From positions 80,422 to 144,421 of the forward strand of contig QHMH01000008.1 of assembly GCA_003258795.1 (NCBI GenBank): a DNA stretch of 64,000 nt, read 5' to 3'. Shown piece by piece: positions 16,683 to 25,370 of this stretch (positions within the stretch are counted from its first letter, which is position 1; each line of letters starts with the position of its first letter). The position numbers were made by a program, and so were the translations under genes. A model generated the notes under the pieces. That model saw only the letters and a program-made list of their open reading frames with translations. It was not told the DNA's origin and made no database searches. The stretch is from Candidatus Melainabacteria bacterium. GTDB lineage: Bacteria; Cyanobacteriota; Vampirovibrionia; Gastranaerophilales; Gastranaerophilaceae.

Positions 16683-17213
16683 ATGAAAATATTAGTTCTT
16701 ACAGGTAGTCCACGAAAAAATGGTAATTCAAACACTTTGGTTGATAATTTTATCAAAGGTGCAGAAGAAAAAGGTCATAATGTTGTAAGATTTGATTCTG
16801 CATTTAAAAATGTTCATCCTTGTATTGCTTGTGATCATTGCGGATTAGATGGGATTTGTGCATATAAAGATGATTTTGTATTTGTAAGAGAAAATGTTGT
16901 TGATGCGGATATGGTTGTTTTTGCAACTCCGATGTATTATTTTGGAATATCTGCTCAATTAAAAGCTGTTATTGATAGGTTTTGTTCTATAAATGAAAAA
17001 ATTCATAAGCCTAAAAAAGCAGCTTTGTTTATGACTTATGCAGATACTGCAGAATTTGATGCAGAACCAATAAAAAAACATTATGAGGTTTTATTAAATT
17101 ATCTTGGTTGGACAAGTGTTGGTGAAATTATTGCATCAGGAGTTTGGCAAGCTGGGAGCATAAATCAAACAAAATATCCGCAAAAAGCTTATGAATTTGG
17201 AAAAAGTTTATAA
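16683..17213 (+). CDS. NAD(P)H-dependent FMN reductase / flavodoxin-fold iron-sulfur flavoprotein
   Basis: A 176-aa flavodoxin-fold protein. The FMN phosphate loop is GSPRKNGNSNTLVDNF (residues 8-23), and VVFATPMYYFGISAQLKAVIDR (about 78-99) is the second FMN-contact block. A cysteine group HPCIACDHCGLDGIC (about 46-60) resembles the iron-sulfur flavoprotein family. It would move electrons between NAD(P)H and a partner. It lies 16 bases upstream of a multi-cluster ferredoxin membrane protein, so the two may form one electron-transfer unit. Confidence 0.82.
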   Translation: MKILVLTGSPRKNGNSNTLVDNFIKGAEEKGHNVVRFDSAFKNVHPCIACDHCGLDGICAYKDDFVFVRENVVDADMVVFATPMYYFGISAQLKAVIDRFCSINEKIHKPKKAALFMTYADTAEFDAEPIKKHYEVLLNYLGWTSVGEIIASGVWQAGSINQTKYPQKAYEFGKSL

Positions 17214-17229
17214 AAAAAGGTAAAAAGTA

Positions 17230-18501
17230 ATGAAAAACGCATATAAAATTAGGTTTATTGTTGCTTTGTTAATATTTGCATTAGCAACTTTAGCGTTTAT
17301 TGGACATTTTTATCCTGTTAAAATTTTAGATTTACAAATTGCACCTCTTATTCAAAGAGTTTTTGTTGATTTTTCTATTATTGCGTTAATCTTGCTTATT
17401 ACAATAATGTTTATAACATTGCTTTATGGAAGGTTTTACTGTTCAATAATTTGTCCGTTTGGGTTTTTGCAAGAGGTAATGGCTCTAATTTTTAAATGCA
17501 AAAACAAAACGATTAAAAATTACCCAGCAAAATACTATATTATGGCATTATTTTTTGGTGCGATAGTCGGTGGAAGTGCAGTTGTTTTAAGGTATATTGA
17601 ACCATATTCTTTGTTTGGGGCTGCGATATCAATCTCAATTTTAGGTATTGTTGCTATAATTACAGTTCTCGCAATCGTGTTCTTCAAAAACCAATTTTTT
17701 TGTACAAATATTTGTCCAGTTGGTGCCTTATTGGGACTTTTTTCTAAAAATTCGTTTAATAAAATATATGTAAAAACTGATATGTGTGTAAGTTGCGGAA
17801 TGTGTGAAAAAGCATGTCCTTCCGGATGTATTGATTCAAAAGAAAAAAATGTAGATAACGAAACTTGTATTAGGTGTTTAAAATGTTTACAAGTTTGTCC
17901 AAAAGGAGGCATAGAATTTGGTCATCAATTAAGTGGTGAAAAGATTTTTAGCCCAAAACGACGTCAACTAATTGTTGGGGCAACTGTTCTTACTGTTTTT
18001 GGAGGAATGATTAAAGCTGGAAAGGTTTTAAAGAATATTATTGCTGAAAAGGTTAAGGATATTATATTGCCAGCTGGGGCATTAACAAAAGAAAGGTTTT
18101 TAAATAAATGTTTTAATTGTAATTTGTGCGTTAAAAATTGTCCAAGTAAAATTTTAGCAAAAGCAGATAAAAATATTCCTGTGGTACACGTTGATTACAG
18201 TAACGGATATTGTAAATATGATTGTCATAAATGTGGAGAGGTTTGTCCAACTGGAGCAATTAAACGTTTACCTATTGAAGAAAAGCAGAATTTGAGAATA
18301 GCTATGGCAGTAATAGATAATCAAATATGTACAGGTTGTGGTCTTTGTGTCGAAAGTTGTCCTCATAGTGCAATAACAAAACAAAGTGGGAAAAACCCAA
18401 ATCTTAATGCGTTAAAATGCATTGGGTGTGGAGCGTGTAAAAGTGTATGTAGATTTAATGCAATTAAGATATATTCAGTAAGTGAACAAAAAAATATTTA
18501 G
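17230..18501 (+). CDS. Fused NapH/NapG-like membrane polyferredoxin (six 4Fe-4S clusters predicted)
   Basis: A 423-aa protein joining two usually separate modules. The first half is NapH-like: about four membrane helices, CX3CP motifs CSIICPFG (about 72) and CTNICPVG (about 158), then two ferredoxin motifs CVSCGMCEKACPSGC and CIRCLKCLQVCPKGG. After KRRQLIVGATVLTVFGGM (about 240, twin-Arg-like or an extra helix) comes a NapG-like part with CFNCNLCVKNCP, CKYDCHKCGEVCP, CTGCGLCVESCP and CIGCGACKSVCR. It would pass electrons from the membrane quinone pool. The terminal acceptor is not evident here. Confidence 0.82.
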   Translation: MKNAYKIRFIVALLIFALATLAFIGHFYPVKILDLQIAPLIQRVFVDFSIIALILLITIMFITLLYGRFYCSIICPFGFLQEVMALIFKCKNKTIKNYPAKYYIMALFFGAIVGGSAVVLRYIEPYSLFGAAISISILGIVAIITVLAIVFFKNQFFCTNICPVGALLGLFSKNSFNKIYVKTDMCVSCGMCEKACPSGCIDSKEKNVDNETCIRCLKCLQVCPKGGIEFGHQLSGEKIFSPKRRQLIVGATVLTVFGGMIKAGKVLKNIIAEKVKDIILPAGALTKERFLNKCFNCNLCVKNCPSKILAKADKNIPVVHVDYSNGYCKYDCHKCGEVCPTGAIKRLPIEEKQNLRIAMAVIDNQICTGCGLCVESCPHSAITKQSGKNPNLNALKCIGCGACKSVCRFNAIKIYSVSEQKNI

Positions 18502-18516
18502 AGTAAGGAGAAAATT

Positions 18517-18834
18517 ATTTCAGTAGGCTTTACAGAAATATTGCTAATTCTCGTTGTAATCTCATTGGTTTTAGCAGGAATTGTTTTTCAATTCGAATCA
18601 ACAAAACCAGATGGTTTAGAATGGTCGTTATTGAATATCTCTGATGCAGTTATTATGCAAACTCAAGGTTTATTGTTTAATATATCAGAAGCTATTCAAA
18701 ATAATCTATCTGTGCTTTCAAGTATGTCATACAGTATAGGAAATATTGCTGGAGTTCTATTGGTTGTGGTATTTATGTATATAACTTTCTTAATGTTAGG
18801 AAGAAAAGTAGTTTTTGAAACAAATGAAAAATAA
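18517..18834 (+). CDS. PDGLE-domain (CbiN/NikN/LarN-like) transporter component, start uncertain
   Basis: A short membrane protein with a helix, the diagnostic STKPDGLEWS block, then a second helix near the C-terminus. PDGLE domains are the periplasmic part of nickel/cobalt ECF transporters, normally beside a CbiM/NikM gene, which is absent here. There is no ATG near the start. AAGGAG (18505-18510) is spaced six bases from an in-frame ATT at 18517; a TTG at 18541 is the only standard alternative. Either a rare ATT start is used or the start has been lost to mutation. The adjacent larE is clearly broken, which favours decay. Confidence 0.5.
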   Translation: MSVGFTEILLILVVISLVLAGIVFQFESTKPDGLEWSLLNISDAVIMQTQGLLFNISEAIQNNLSVLSSMSYSIGNIAGVLLVVVFMYITFLMLGRKVVFETNEK

Positions 18835-18840
18835 TAAATT

Positions 18841-19119
18841 CGTATCACTAAAAGAATAATTGAACAATCTGAATAAGCAGGGCTTGTGCCTTGCTTTTTC
18901 AGGGGTATTGATAGTACGTTATTACTTTATTTATGTAAAGAAACGAATGTAATAGCAATAACATTTAGTTCTAATTTCCAAACAAAAGAAGAAATTGAGC
19001 TAACAAAAGAGCTATGCAAGCAATATTGCGTAAAACAATTTGTTGTTGAAAAAAACATTTTTGATAATCCAATAATTTTAAATAATCCAAAAGATAGATG
19101 CTATCATTGCAAGAATTGA
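18841..19119 (+). pseudogene. larE: larE remnant (sacrificial sulfur transferase, N-terminal fragment, frameshifted)
   Basis: LarE prepares the nickel-pincer cofactor. The remnant reads LNNLNKQGLCLAFSG in one frame, then continues in the +1-shifted frame as GIDSTLLLYLCKE, VIAITFSSNFQTKEE, and ends NPKDRCYHCKN-stop. The PP-loop SGGIDS motif is split by one missing G in a run (about 18900-18905), and an in-frame stop lies further upstream. The C-terminal two-thirds is missing. It is thus non-functional. With the neighbouring PDGLE protein it looks like a relic of a lactate-racemase/nickel locus. Confidence 0.7.
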
Positions 19120-19241
19120 AATATCACCATAAAAATTTGAAGATTTATTGTTCCAGAAAAATAAAATAGTAGAAAAATTGAAGGAAATATGCAATTTCTT
19201 ATAGTAAAAGAATTTAGAGTTACAATTTAAATTTACATTTT

Positions 19242-19481
19242 TTATTCAAACAGTTTATGCTCTAAGATATTGTTAAGTGTATATTTTCTTGATTTTTTTG
19301 AGAAATCAGCAATTACCAAAAAACCTTCTTCTACCCAATCTTGAGCTAATTTTCTTGCCGTTCTTGGTGCAAAGTTAAAGAACTCGGCAATATCGCTTGA
19401 TGTGATTGTTTTTTGATTTTTAAATAACTGTTGTAAATTACCAACAGGTTTGAGAAAAATTTCCAGAGTATATTGAGAAAA
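19242..19481 (-). pseudogene. Headless winged-helix C-terminal fragment
   Basis: The frame gives about 78 residues with a good helix-turn-helix: TITSSDIAEFFNFAPRTARK then LAQDWVEEGFLV and SKKSRKYTLN before a stop. This resembles the C-terminal DNA-binding tail of Fic-family or similar regulatory proteins. The frame is closed by a stop at about 19479 and has no start codon, so only the 3' end survives. The cut coincides with the end of the defence ATPase gene, which suggests that island insertion removed the rest. Confidence 0.55.
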
Positions 19482-21392
19482 TTATTTCTTCTTTAATAAA
19501 TAATTTTCTTTTTTGATAAGCAAATCTCCCCTTACATTGTTTTGATATATATCAGGGAATTCATCAGTAGTTAATATTATTTGATAATTATCTTCAGAAT
19601 CATCTTTAATATGTTCTAATTGAGAAATAGCTCTTTTTAGATTTTCTGTATCTATTCCATCTGTATCAGGAGTATCAATAAGTAGAAATCTTGGAAACTT
19701 GATATTATCATATTTTAGTGACATGTAAAGCAATGTATAAAAATACATCATTCTAATATGTACAGAAGCACTTTTTTCTTTATAAACACCATGATCAATT
19801 ATAGGCATGTAGTTATCTTTATCAATATTCGCAGATTTGCAGTCTTCTAAAGAATTTGTCATTAATTCATTGAATTTATCTCCAAATATAAGTATTTTTT
19901 GGAAAATATCTTGTTGAGCTTCTTTTTCTAACTTTTCCTTGTTTATCTTTTTTATTTGATATTCATTATCAGAATTTTGGTAAGAATTTCTTAATTGTTC
20001 TAATTTTTCTTCTACTTTTATATATTCAGAAAAAGTTTCCATTTCCATTCGATTTTTTGCTATATCTTTGTCTATTTTATCTAACTGTTGGAAATTTATT
20101 TTATTATTATAATTTTTTAAATACTCATTTATATTATTTTTAATATCTTTTATTTCATTTATAATTTCAGATTTTTTGTCATTAAGAATTTTAATTTCAT
20201 CTTGAATCATTTTTATCGATATCTTCAAAGTTTCTAGAGATTTATTTTTTGATTTTAAAATATTTTTATATTCTTCCGTATTATATTCAAATATAATATT
20301 TTCATCCTCAATCTTATTACCACAATAGCATATATTGGGGTCTTTTTTCTCTGGCAGTTCTTTTAAGCACCAGGGACAAGTATTAAGTGAAAATAGAGAC
20401 AATTTCTCATTTGTAAAAATTATCTTTTTAAGTTGATTTATTTCAATATTTAAATGTCTTTCTGTGTCTCTTTGAAAATTTAATTCTTGATAATCAGCAT
20501 ATATTTTTTCATTTAAGTCACTGTGAATGTTTTCTTTTTTTAATAAATCCTGCCTAGATAAATATAGTTCCTTTTCATAATCAGTTTGGTTGATAGAATT
20601 CTTAATAGATTCTCTGTGATCTAAAAGTTGTCTTTGTATATCTCTTAATTGTTCTAATTTTTCTTTTGCAAATACTAAATTTAAATCTATTTCACAGCCT
20701 CTTCGAATTTCATCCGCTGTTTTTTGATATTCATCAAGTAAATTCTTTGCTTTTAACCTATTAACTTCTGCTTCTTTGTATTCATTAACAGCATTATAAT
20801 AATCTTCATAGTTTTCTCCCATAAGTAACTCAAAAATTACCTTACGAATAAATTCTGAATTTTGTATATAATTATCCTGTAATGGATTTTTATAAATTTT
20901 TTCTGGTGCAGTTTGTTGATCATAGTAGAATAATCGACTGAGATCCTTTATGTTTAAAATATAAGAATGATAACCATCATACAGTTTCACATTTTTAATA
21001 TTTAATTTTTCAAGTAGCCAGTCAGAAAATATACGGTTATTATTATTTCTATTGACTGGTAAATATTCATATTTATTTTCTTCACCATAAACTTGTATAG
21101 CAATATTATTATCACCTATGTCTCGTTTTAATGAATATATTTCATTATTTATTTCGAGATTTATTTTTATATAATTATTTGTATCAGTTGTTATTTCTTT
21201 ATGCTGAGTGGATGAATCTCTTTTAAATTGGTAAACTTCCCCTCCAATTGCATAATATATAAGATCACACAAAGTAGATTTACCAGACCCATTCTTTCCA
21301 CGAATAATGTTTAAACCGTCGGTAAATTCTGGAGAATCATAATAATAATTATCACCGTTATAGTGGACTGATTTGATTTTTATGTTTCCCAT
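19482..21392 (-). CDS. ABC-3C system ATPase, Rad50/SMC-like
   Basis: A 636-aa ABC ATPase of the SMC/Rad50 type. Walker A GKNGSGKST lies at residues 32-40, and a split N-terminal domain precedes a long coiled coil (about 200-520). In the middle is a zinc-hook-like cysteine pair set CPWCLKEL plus CYCGNK (about 345-365). Walker B with D-loop is FPRFLLIDTPDTDGID (about 575), followed by an H-loop-like ILTTDE. It is the third gene of an operon with a small middle protein (13-base overlap) and a nuclease-like protein. That architecture matches the ABC-three-component conflict systems described by Aravind's group. Antiphage function is inferred. Confidence 0.75.
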   Translation of the reverse strand: MGNIKIKSVHYNGDNYYYDSPEFTDGLNIIRGKNGSGKSTLCDLIYYAIGGEVYQFKRDSSTQHKEITTDTNNYIKINLEINNEIYSLKRDIGDNNIAIQVYGEENKYEYLPVNRNNNNRIFSDWLLEKLNIKNVKLYDGYHSYILNIKDLSRLFYYDQQTAPEKIYKNPLQDNYIQNSEFIRKVIFELLMGENYEDYYNAVNEYKEAEVNRLKAKNLLDEYQKTADEIRRGCEIDLNLVFAKEKLEQLRDIQRQLLDHRESIKNSINQTDYEKELYLSRQDLLKKENIHSDLNEKIYADYQELNFQRDTERHLNIEINQLKKIIFTNEKLSLFSLNTCPWCLKELPEKKDPNICYCGNKIEDENIIFEYNTEEYKNILKSKNKSLETLKISIKMIQDEIKILNDKKSEIINEIKDIKNNINEYLKNYNNKINFQQLDKIDKDIAKNRMEMETFSEYIKVEEKLEQLRNSYQNSDNEYQIKKINKEKLEKEAQQDIFQKILIFGDKFNELMTNSLEDCKSANIDKDNYMPIIDHGVYKEKSASVHIRMMYFYTLLYMSLKYDNIKFPRFLLIDTPDTDGIDTENLKRAISQLEHIKDDSEDNYQIILTTDEFPDIYQNNVRGDLLIKKENYLLKKK

Positions 21393-21919
21393 ACTTTTAC
21401 TCCGTTTTGTTCATATATTTGATTAAGTAATGTAGTAAATTTATATGCCTTAACTCCTCTTATAGATGATGTGTTATTAAAATTTTTTAAATTTTCATAT
21501 TCATATTTGAAATATACTTTATTTGTAATAGGTTCTATTAAGTTTTTATTACTTTCGTCAATAAATAGTTTATTTTTTAAGATATCTTGTTTATTCAACA
21601 CAAGATGAATAATTCCTTTGTTTTGCAATGCTTTCAATACTAAATAAATTCTGTTTTGTCGAGAAGAAGCGTTAACATATGAATTTCTTAATTGCATTTT
21701 TTCTTTTTGTGTGGGAAATCCCCATTTTGCAATAATATTTGTTAATACATCAGAAGACGCAAAATCGACTAAATATGATAATTTTCTATAGTCCTTAAAA
21801 CTATTTTCAATATTATAGCAATTAAAGAAATCTAATATTATAAGTATATTATATGTTAAAAAACAGGCATCTTTATCTTTATCAAATAATATTCTCTTTT
21901 TTATATCATTGTTTATCAT
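21380..21919 (-). CDS. ABC-3C system middle component-like protein
   Basis: A 179-aa predicted alpha-helical protein with a winged-helix-like middle (SSRQNRIYLVLKALQNKGIIHLVL). It has no catalytic motif I recognise. It overlaps the preceding effector gene by 4 bases (ATGA) and the ATPase gene by 13, so the three are translationally coupled. Size and position are those of the small middle component in ABC-3C systems, thought to link effector and ATPase. The assignment rests on context more than on sequence. Confidence 0.6.
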   Translation of the reverse strand: MINNDIKKRILFDKDKDACFLTYNILIILDFFNCYNIENSFKDYRKLSYLVDFASSDVLTNIIAKWGFPTQKEKMQLRNSYVNASSRQNRIYLVLKALQNKGIIHLVLNKQDILKNKLFIDESNKNLIEPITNKVYFKYEYENLKNFNNTSSIRGVKAYKFTTLLNQIYEQNGVKVWET

Positions 21920-23166
21920 ATATCAATGTCCTCATGGTAATCATCAAAAGCTAAATAACATTCATTGAACAAACTTAAAACCATACCCTTGATTGTTTCT
22001 TTATTATTATATTGATAATTATATGTTTTTGATAATTCAACAATATTGGCTTCTGATTCTCTATACAATTCTTCAAACATTAAATCTAGTTGCTTTTCAG
22101 TAATTGCAGTTATACCTACATTTTGGTTGTTTTCTAGTAAAAGTTCAGAACATCTCATAAAAATCCTATATTTTTGTCCCAGATATTGTTGTTTATTTGA
22201 AGCCTTATTTTCCTCTACACTAGCATTTGCAATTTTTCTTTGTAATAATCGAAGTTTTTTAATACTATATTCTGGAGTTACTGCCTTGATTTTACCTTCA
22301 ATTCCTCTTATATCACTTACATTTTCAAAAGAATCCCATAGCGGGTCTTCTGGCTTGTTCTGTTCATACGTTCCTAGTTCAAGAAAAATGTTTCTTATAT
22401 CAGAATATGTGACAAAATTTGCAGGATAATTTTTCGCTTGTTTTTTTTCAAGTAGATGCATTATTTGAGAATTTATATATGATTCCATTCCTTTATGTTG
22501 AATAGCATCAAAAAGATTGCTATTTTTTATTTTCTCTAATGTATCTTGTTCCAATGTATCTATGTCTGAACTTTCAAATAAAAATTCTATTCTATTCAAA
22601 AAATTAATCCAATCACTTTCCAGCATATTTTCAATTTCTGCTAACAAACCATTAGTTTCTGATTTTGAATAGATTTCTTTATATTTTGTTATAATAATAG
22701 TTCTAACATTTTCAATTATCTTTGAATCATGTTGATAGTCCCTATTTGTTAACAAACTTAATATTGGGGTTTCTGGTAATTGTATTCCTATTTCTTTAAT
22801 ATTTGTAGTTTCATATTCTTTGCCTATTTTATTTGTGGCTACAAAAATATAGTTTGCTTCAGATGTTCTCTTGCTTTCTAACCAATTTTCTAAAAAATTA
22901 ATAACACTAGTATATATTTCTCTACTTGAAAACGTAAATTTTGTATTAGCATCATAATATTTGTCTTGTTCTATGATCTTCTGCTCTTCTGACTCTTTAA
23001 ATATGTGACCAAAAATATCATCTAAATATTCAATAGCAAAAAAGAATTCATTACTATTCTTTAACGTGTCGAATATATGCGATATAACACGCTGCTTTTG
23101 ATATAAAAATCCCGTTGCCTGTTTCCCGGCTTCTCTGTTAATGATTTTTGTTGGATAACTCGCCAT
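21916..23166 (-). CDS. ABC-3C effector-like protein with Cap4/REase-like N-terminus
   Basis: A 416-aa protein, first gene of the three-gene operon. Residues about 8-60 read GKQATGFLYQKQRVISHIF then AIEYLDDIFGH, the G-x-GF-x-YQ and E-x-DD pattern of Cap4-like endonuclease domains found in many antiphage effectors. A later strand YIFVATNKIG may complete the nuclease core. The C-terminal two-thirds is helical and unrecognised. A TAGGA ribosome site precedes the ATG. It is divergent, by 166 bases, from a restriction-modification operon. DNA cleavage is a prediction. Confidence 0.6.
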   Translation of the reverse strand: MASYPTKIINREAGKQATGFLYQKQRVISHIFDTLKNSNEFFFAIEYLDDIFGHIFKESEEQKIIEQDKYYDANTKFTFSSREIYTSVINFLENWLESKRTSEANYIFVATNKIGKEYETTNIKEIGIQLPETPILSLLTNRDYQHDSKIIENVRTIIITKYKEIYSKSETNGLLAEIENMLESDWINFLNRIEFLFESSDIDTLEQDTLEKIKNSNLFDAIQHKGMESYINSQIMHLLEKKQAKNYPANFVTYSDIRNIFLELGTYEQNKPEDPLWDSFENVSDIRGIEGKIKAVTPEYSIKKLRLLQRKIANASVEENKASNKQQYLGQKYRIFMRCSELLLENNQNVGITAITEKQLDLMFEELYRESEANIVELSKTYNYQYNNKETIKGMVLSLFNECYLAFDDYHEDIDI

Positions 23167-23332
23167 ATAATCTATTCCTAATACAATAATGTTACCATAA
23201 ATATTAAATTTATTTAATGTTGAAGTAAAAGTTTTATTACATAAGCTGTTTTGTATATATTAAAACTTATCAACAAATTAGACATGCATGGTATATTTGT
23301 ATTACAATGTACACAGGTAAAGGAGTATTGGT

Positions 23333-24436
23333 TTGTCTGTTCAAACTATAGAAAGGCAAAATAAAAACAATCGAACAAGTTCTAATAATAAAGGTTTAGA
23401 ACTTGTTGTCAATAATGATTGTTCAGATATCGGTTATTTTTCAATAAATAACCGTCGTTATCTTGGAAATAAGTATAAGTTAAATAACTTTATTCAATCT
23501 ACAATAGCTGATGTTTGTGGCGATTTTGAGTCTTTTGCGGATTTGTTTGCAGGTACAGGTTCAGTTGCTTCTATTTATCAGGATAAACACCTTATTGTTA
23601 ATGATATTTTATACAGCAATTATGTATGTCACCAAACTTGGTTTGGAGCAGAAAAATACTCAAGAACAAAAATTGCTGGTTTTATCAAGAGATATAACAC
23701 AATTTCTATATCATCCGATAATTATATGTCTAAAAATTATAGTGATACTTATTTTAGCAAGAAGAATTGTCGTAAAATTGGCTATATTAGAGAAGATATT
23801 GAGAAAAATTATAAAAATGAATCATTGAATAACAGAGAGAAATGTATTTTAATCACCTCTCTTTTATATGCGATGGATAAAATAGCAAATACATGTGGAC
23901 ACTATGATGCATATAGAAAAAATGGTGAATTAGATAAAAATCTTGAATTGCAAATGCCAAAAATCGAGAAAGCAAACATTCAAAACGAAATCTACAACGA
24001 AGATATAAATAATTTAGTAAAGGTTATTTCAGCAGATATTGTGTACCTTGATCCACCTTATAATTCAAGACAATATTGCGATGCGTACCATTTATTAGAA
24101 AATGTTGCACGTTGGGAAAAACCAAAGGTTATTGGAGTTGCTAAAAAGATGGATAGGACAGCACTAAAAAGTGATTACTGTACTATTAGTGCAACAAAAG
24201 CATTCGAGGATTTGATTAAAAACATAAAGGCAAAATATATTGTTCTTTCATATAATAATATGGCAAATAAGGGTAATGACCGTTCAAATGCTAAATTATC
24301 AGATGAAGATATTTTAAGAATTTTAAGTGCAAAAGGTAAAGTTCAGCAATTTTCACAGGATTATAAAGCATTTTCAACAGGTAAGTCCAATATTGAAGAA
24401 AATGCAGAAAGACTTTTTGTATGCCAATGCTTTTAG
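23333..24436 (+). CDS. D12-class DNA adenine-N6 methyltransferase (first of two)
   Basis: A 367-aa methyltransferase. The SAM-binding motif is ESFADLFAGTGSVAS (about 62-76), preceded by RRYLGNKYKL, and the catalytic motif is DIVYLDPPYNSRQY (about 232-245). These mark the D12 class that methylates adenine N6. A roughly 45-residue N-terminal extension precedes the core. The start is TTG with AAAGGAG seven bases upstream. It overlaps the second methyltransferase gene by 16 bases. Two such enzymes are expected for an asymmetric type IIS site, one per strand. Confidence 0.87.
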   Translation: MSVQTIERQNKNNRTSSNNKGLELVVNNDCSDIGYFSINNRRYLGNKYKLNNFIQSTIADVCGDFESFADLFAGTGSVASIYQDKHLIVNDILYSNYVCHQTWFGAEKYSRTKIAGFIKRYNTISISSDNYMSKNYSDTYFSKKNCRKIGYIREDIEKNYKNESLNNREKCILITSLLYAMDKIANTCGHYDAYRKNGELDKNLELQMPKIEKANIQNEIYNEDINNLVKVISADIVYLDPPYNSRQYCDAYHLLENVARWEKPKVIGVAKKMDRTALKSDYCTISATKAFEDLIKNIKAKYIVLSYNNMANKGNDRSNAKLSDEDILRILSAKGKVQQFSQDYKAFSTGKSNIEENAERLFVCQCF

Positions 24437-25365
24437 ATAAAGATACAGACTTAGAAATTATACAATCTCCCTTGAATTATACAGGGGGAAAGTTTAAGTT
24501 GCTTCCGCAGATATTACCATTATTCCCCCAAAATATCGATATATTCGTTGATTTGTTCTGTGGTGGAGCAAACGTGGGAGTAAATGTAGAAAGTAATAGG
24601 ACAATACTAAATGATACTGATGATAACCTAACATCTTTGTTTAATATGTTTAAAAATTTGGGTTCAGATTGTTTACCTTTACTTGACGAAATTATAGAAA
24701 AATACGGCTTATCTCAAAGTGCAGAACATGGATATGAATATTATGGTTGTGATAGTGGAACCGGATTAGCACCTTATAATAAGGGCAAGTTTTTAAAATT
24801 AAGAGAAGATTTCAACAATAGTCCTGATCCCGGTTACTACCATTATGCAATGTTATATGTGCTTATAATTTATTCATTCAATAATCAAATTCGCTTTAAC
24901 CGACAAGGTCAATTTAATTTACCGGTTGGAAAAAGAGATTTTAATGAAAAAATGAAAGATAAATTGAATAAATTTATAACAAGACTAACGTCGAAAAGAT
25001 ACGAATTTTCTAATTATGATTTTAGAAATTTTGACATATCTCAACTAAATTCGGATAGCTTCGTTTATGCTGATCCGCCATACTTAATTACTTGTGCTAC
25101 ATACAATGAACAAGGTGGATGGAATGAGCAAGATGAAAGGGATTTGCTGAAATTTCTTGATAAATTGCACTCAAATAATATTAAATTTGCACTATCAAAT
25201 GTTTTGAGAAGCAAAGGAAAAGAAAATTCAATACTTATAAATTGGACTAATAAAAATAGTAATAAATATCGTGTTATCAACTTGAACTTTGATTATAATA
25301 ATTCGAATTATCAGGTTAAAGATAAAAATTCGGTTACAGAAGAAGTTTTAATTATAAATTATTAA
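24421..25365 (+). CDS. Dam/DpnII-like D12-class DNA adenine-N6 methyltransferase (second of two)
   Basis: A 314-aa enzyme of the Dam/MboI type. The N-terminal motif is PLNYTGGKFKLLPQI (about 18-32), the SAM loop DIFVDLFCGGANVGVN (about 40-55), and the catalytic DSFVYADPPYLIT (about 213-225). The sequence FNNQIRFNRQGQFNLPVGKR is typical of Dam-type target recognition. GATC-type recognition is plausible, which would agree with the AlwI-like nuclease behind it (AlwI reads GGATC). It is translationally coupled to the first methyltransferase. Confidence 0.9.
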   Translation: MPMLLDKDTDLEIIQSPLNYTGGKFKLLPQILPLFPQNIDIFVDLFCGGANVGVNVESNRTILNDTDDNLTSLFNMFKNLGSDCLPLLDEIIEKYGLSQSAEHGYEYYGCDSGTGLAPYNKGKFLKLREDFNNSPDPGYYHYAMLYVLIIYSFNNQIRFNRQGQFNLPVGKRDFNEKMKDKLNKFITRLTSKRYEFSNYDFRNFDISQLNSDSFVYADPPYLITCATYNEQGGWNEQDERDLLKFLDKLHSNNIKFALSNVLRSKGKENSILINWTNKNSNKYRVINLNFDYNNSNYQVKDKNSVTEEVLIINY

Positions 25366-25370
25366 GGAGT

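Noticed and set aside
18835..19480. Copy of the tRNA-Leu 3' end as the other attachment site of the island
   Set aside because: The tRNA 3' end faces the island, as for tRNA-targeted islands, but I found no matching T-arm or acceptor sequence at the far edge, and no complete tyrosine recombinase is encoded.
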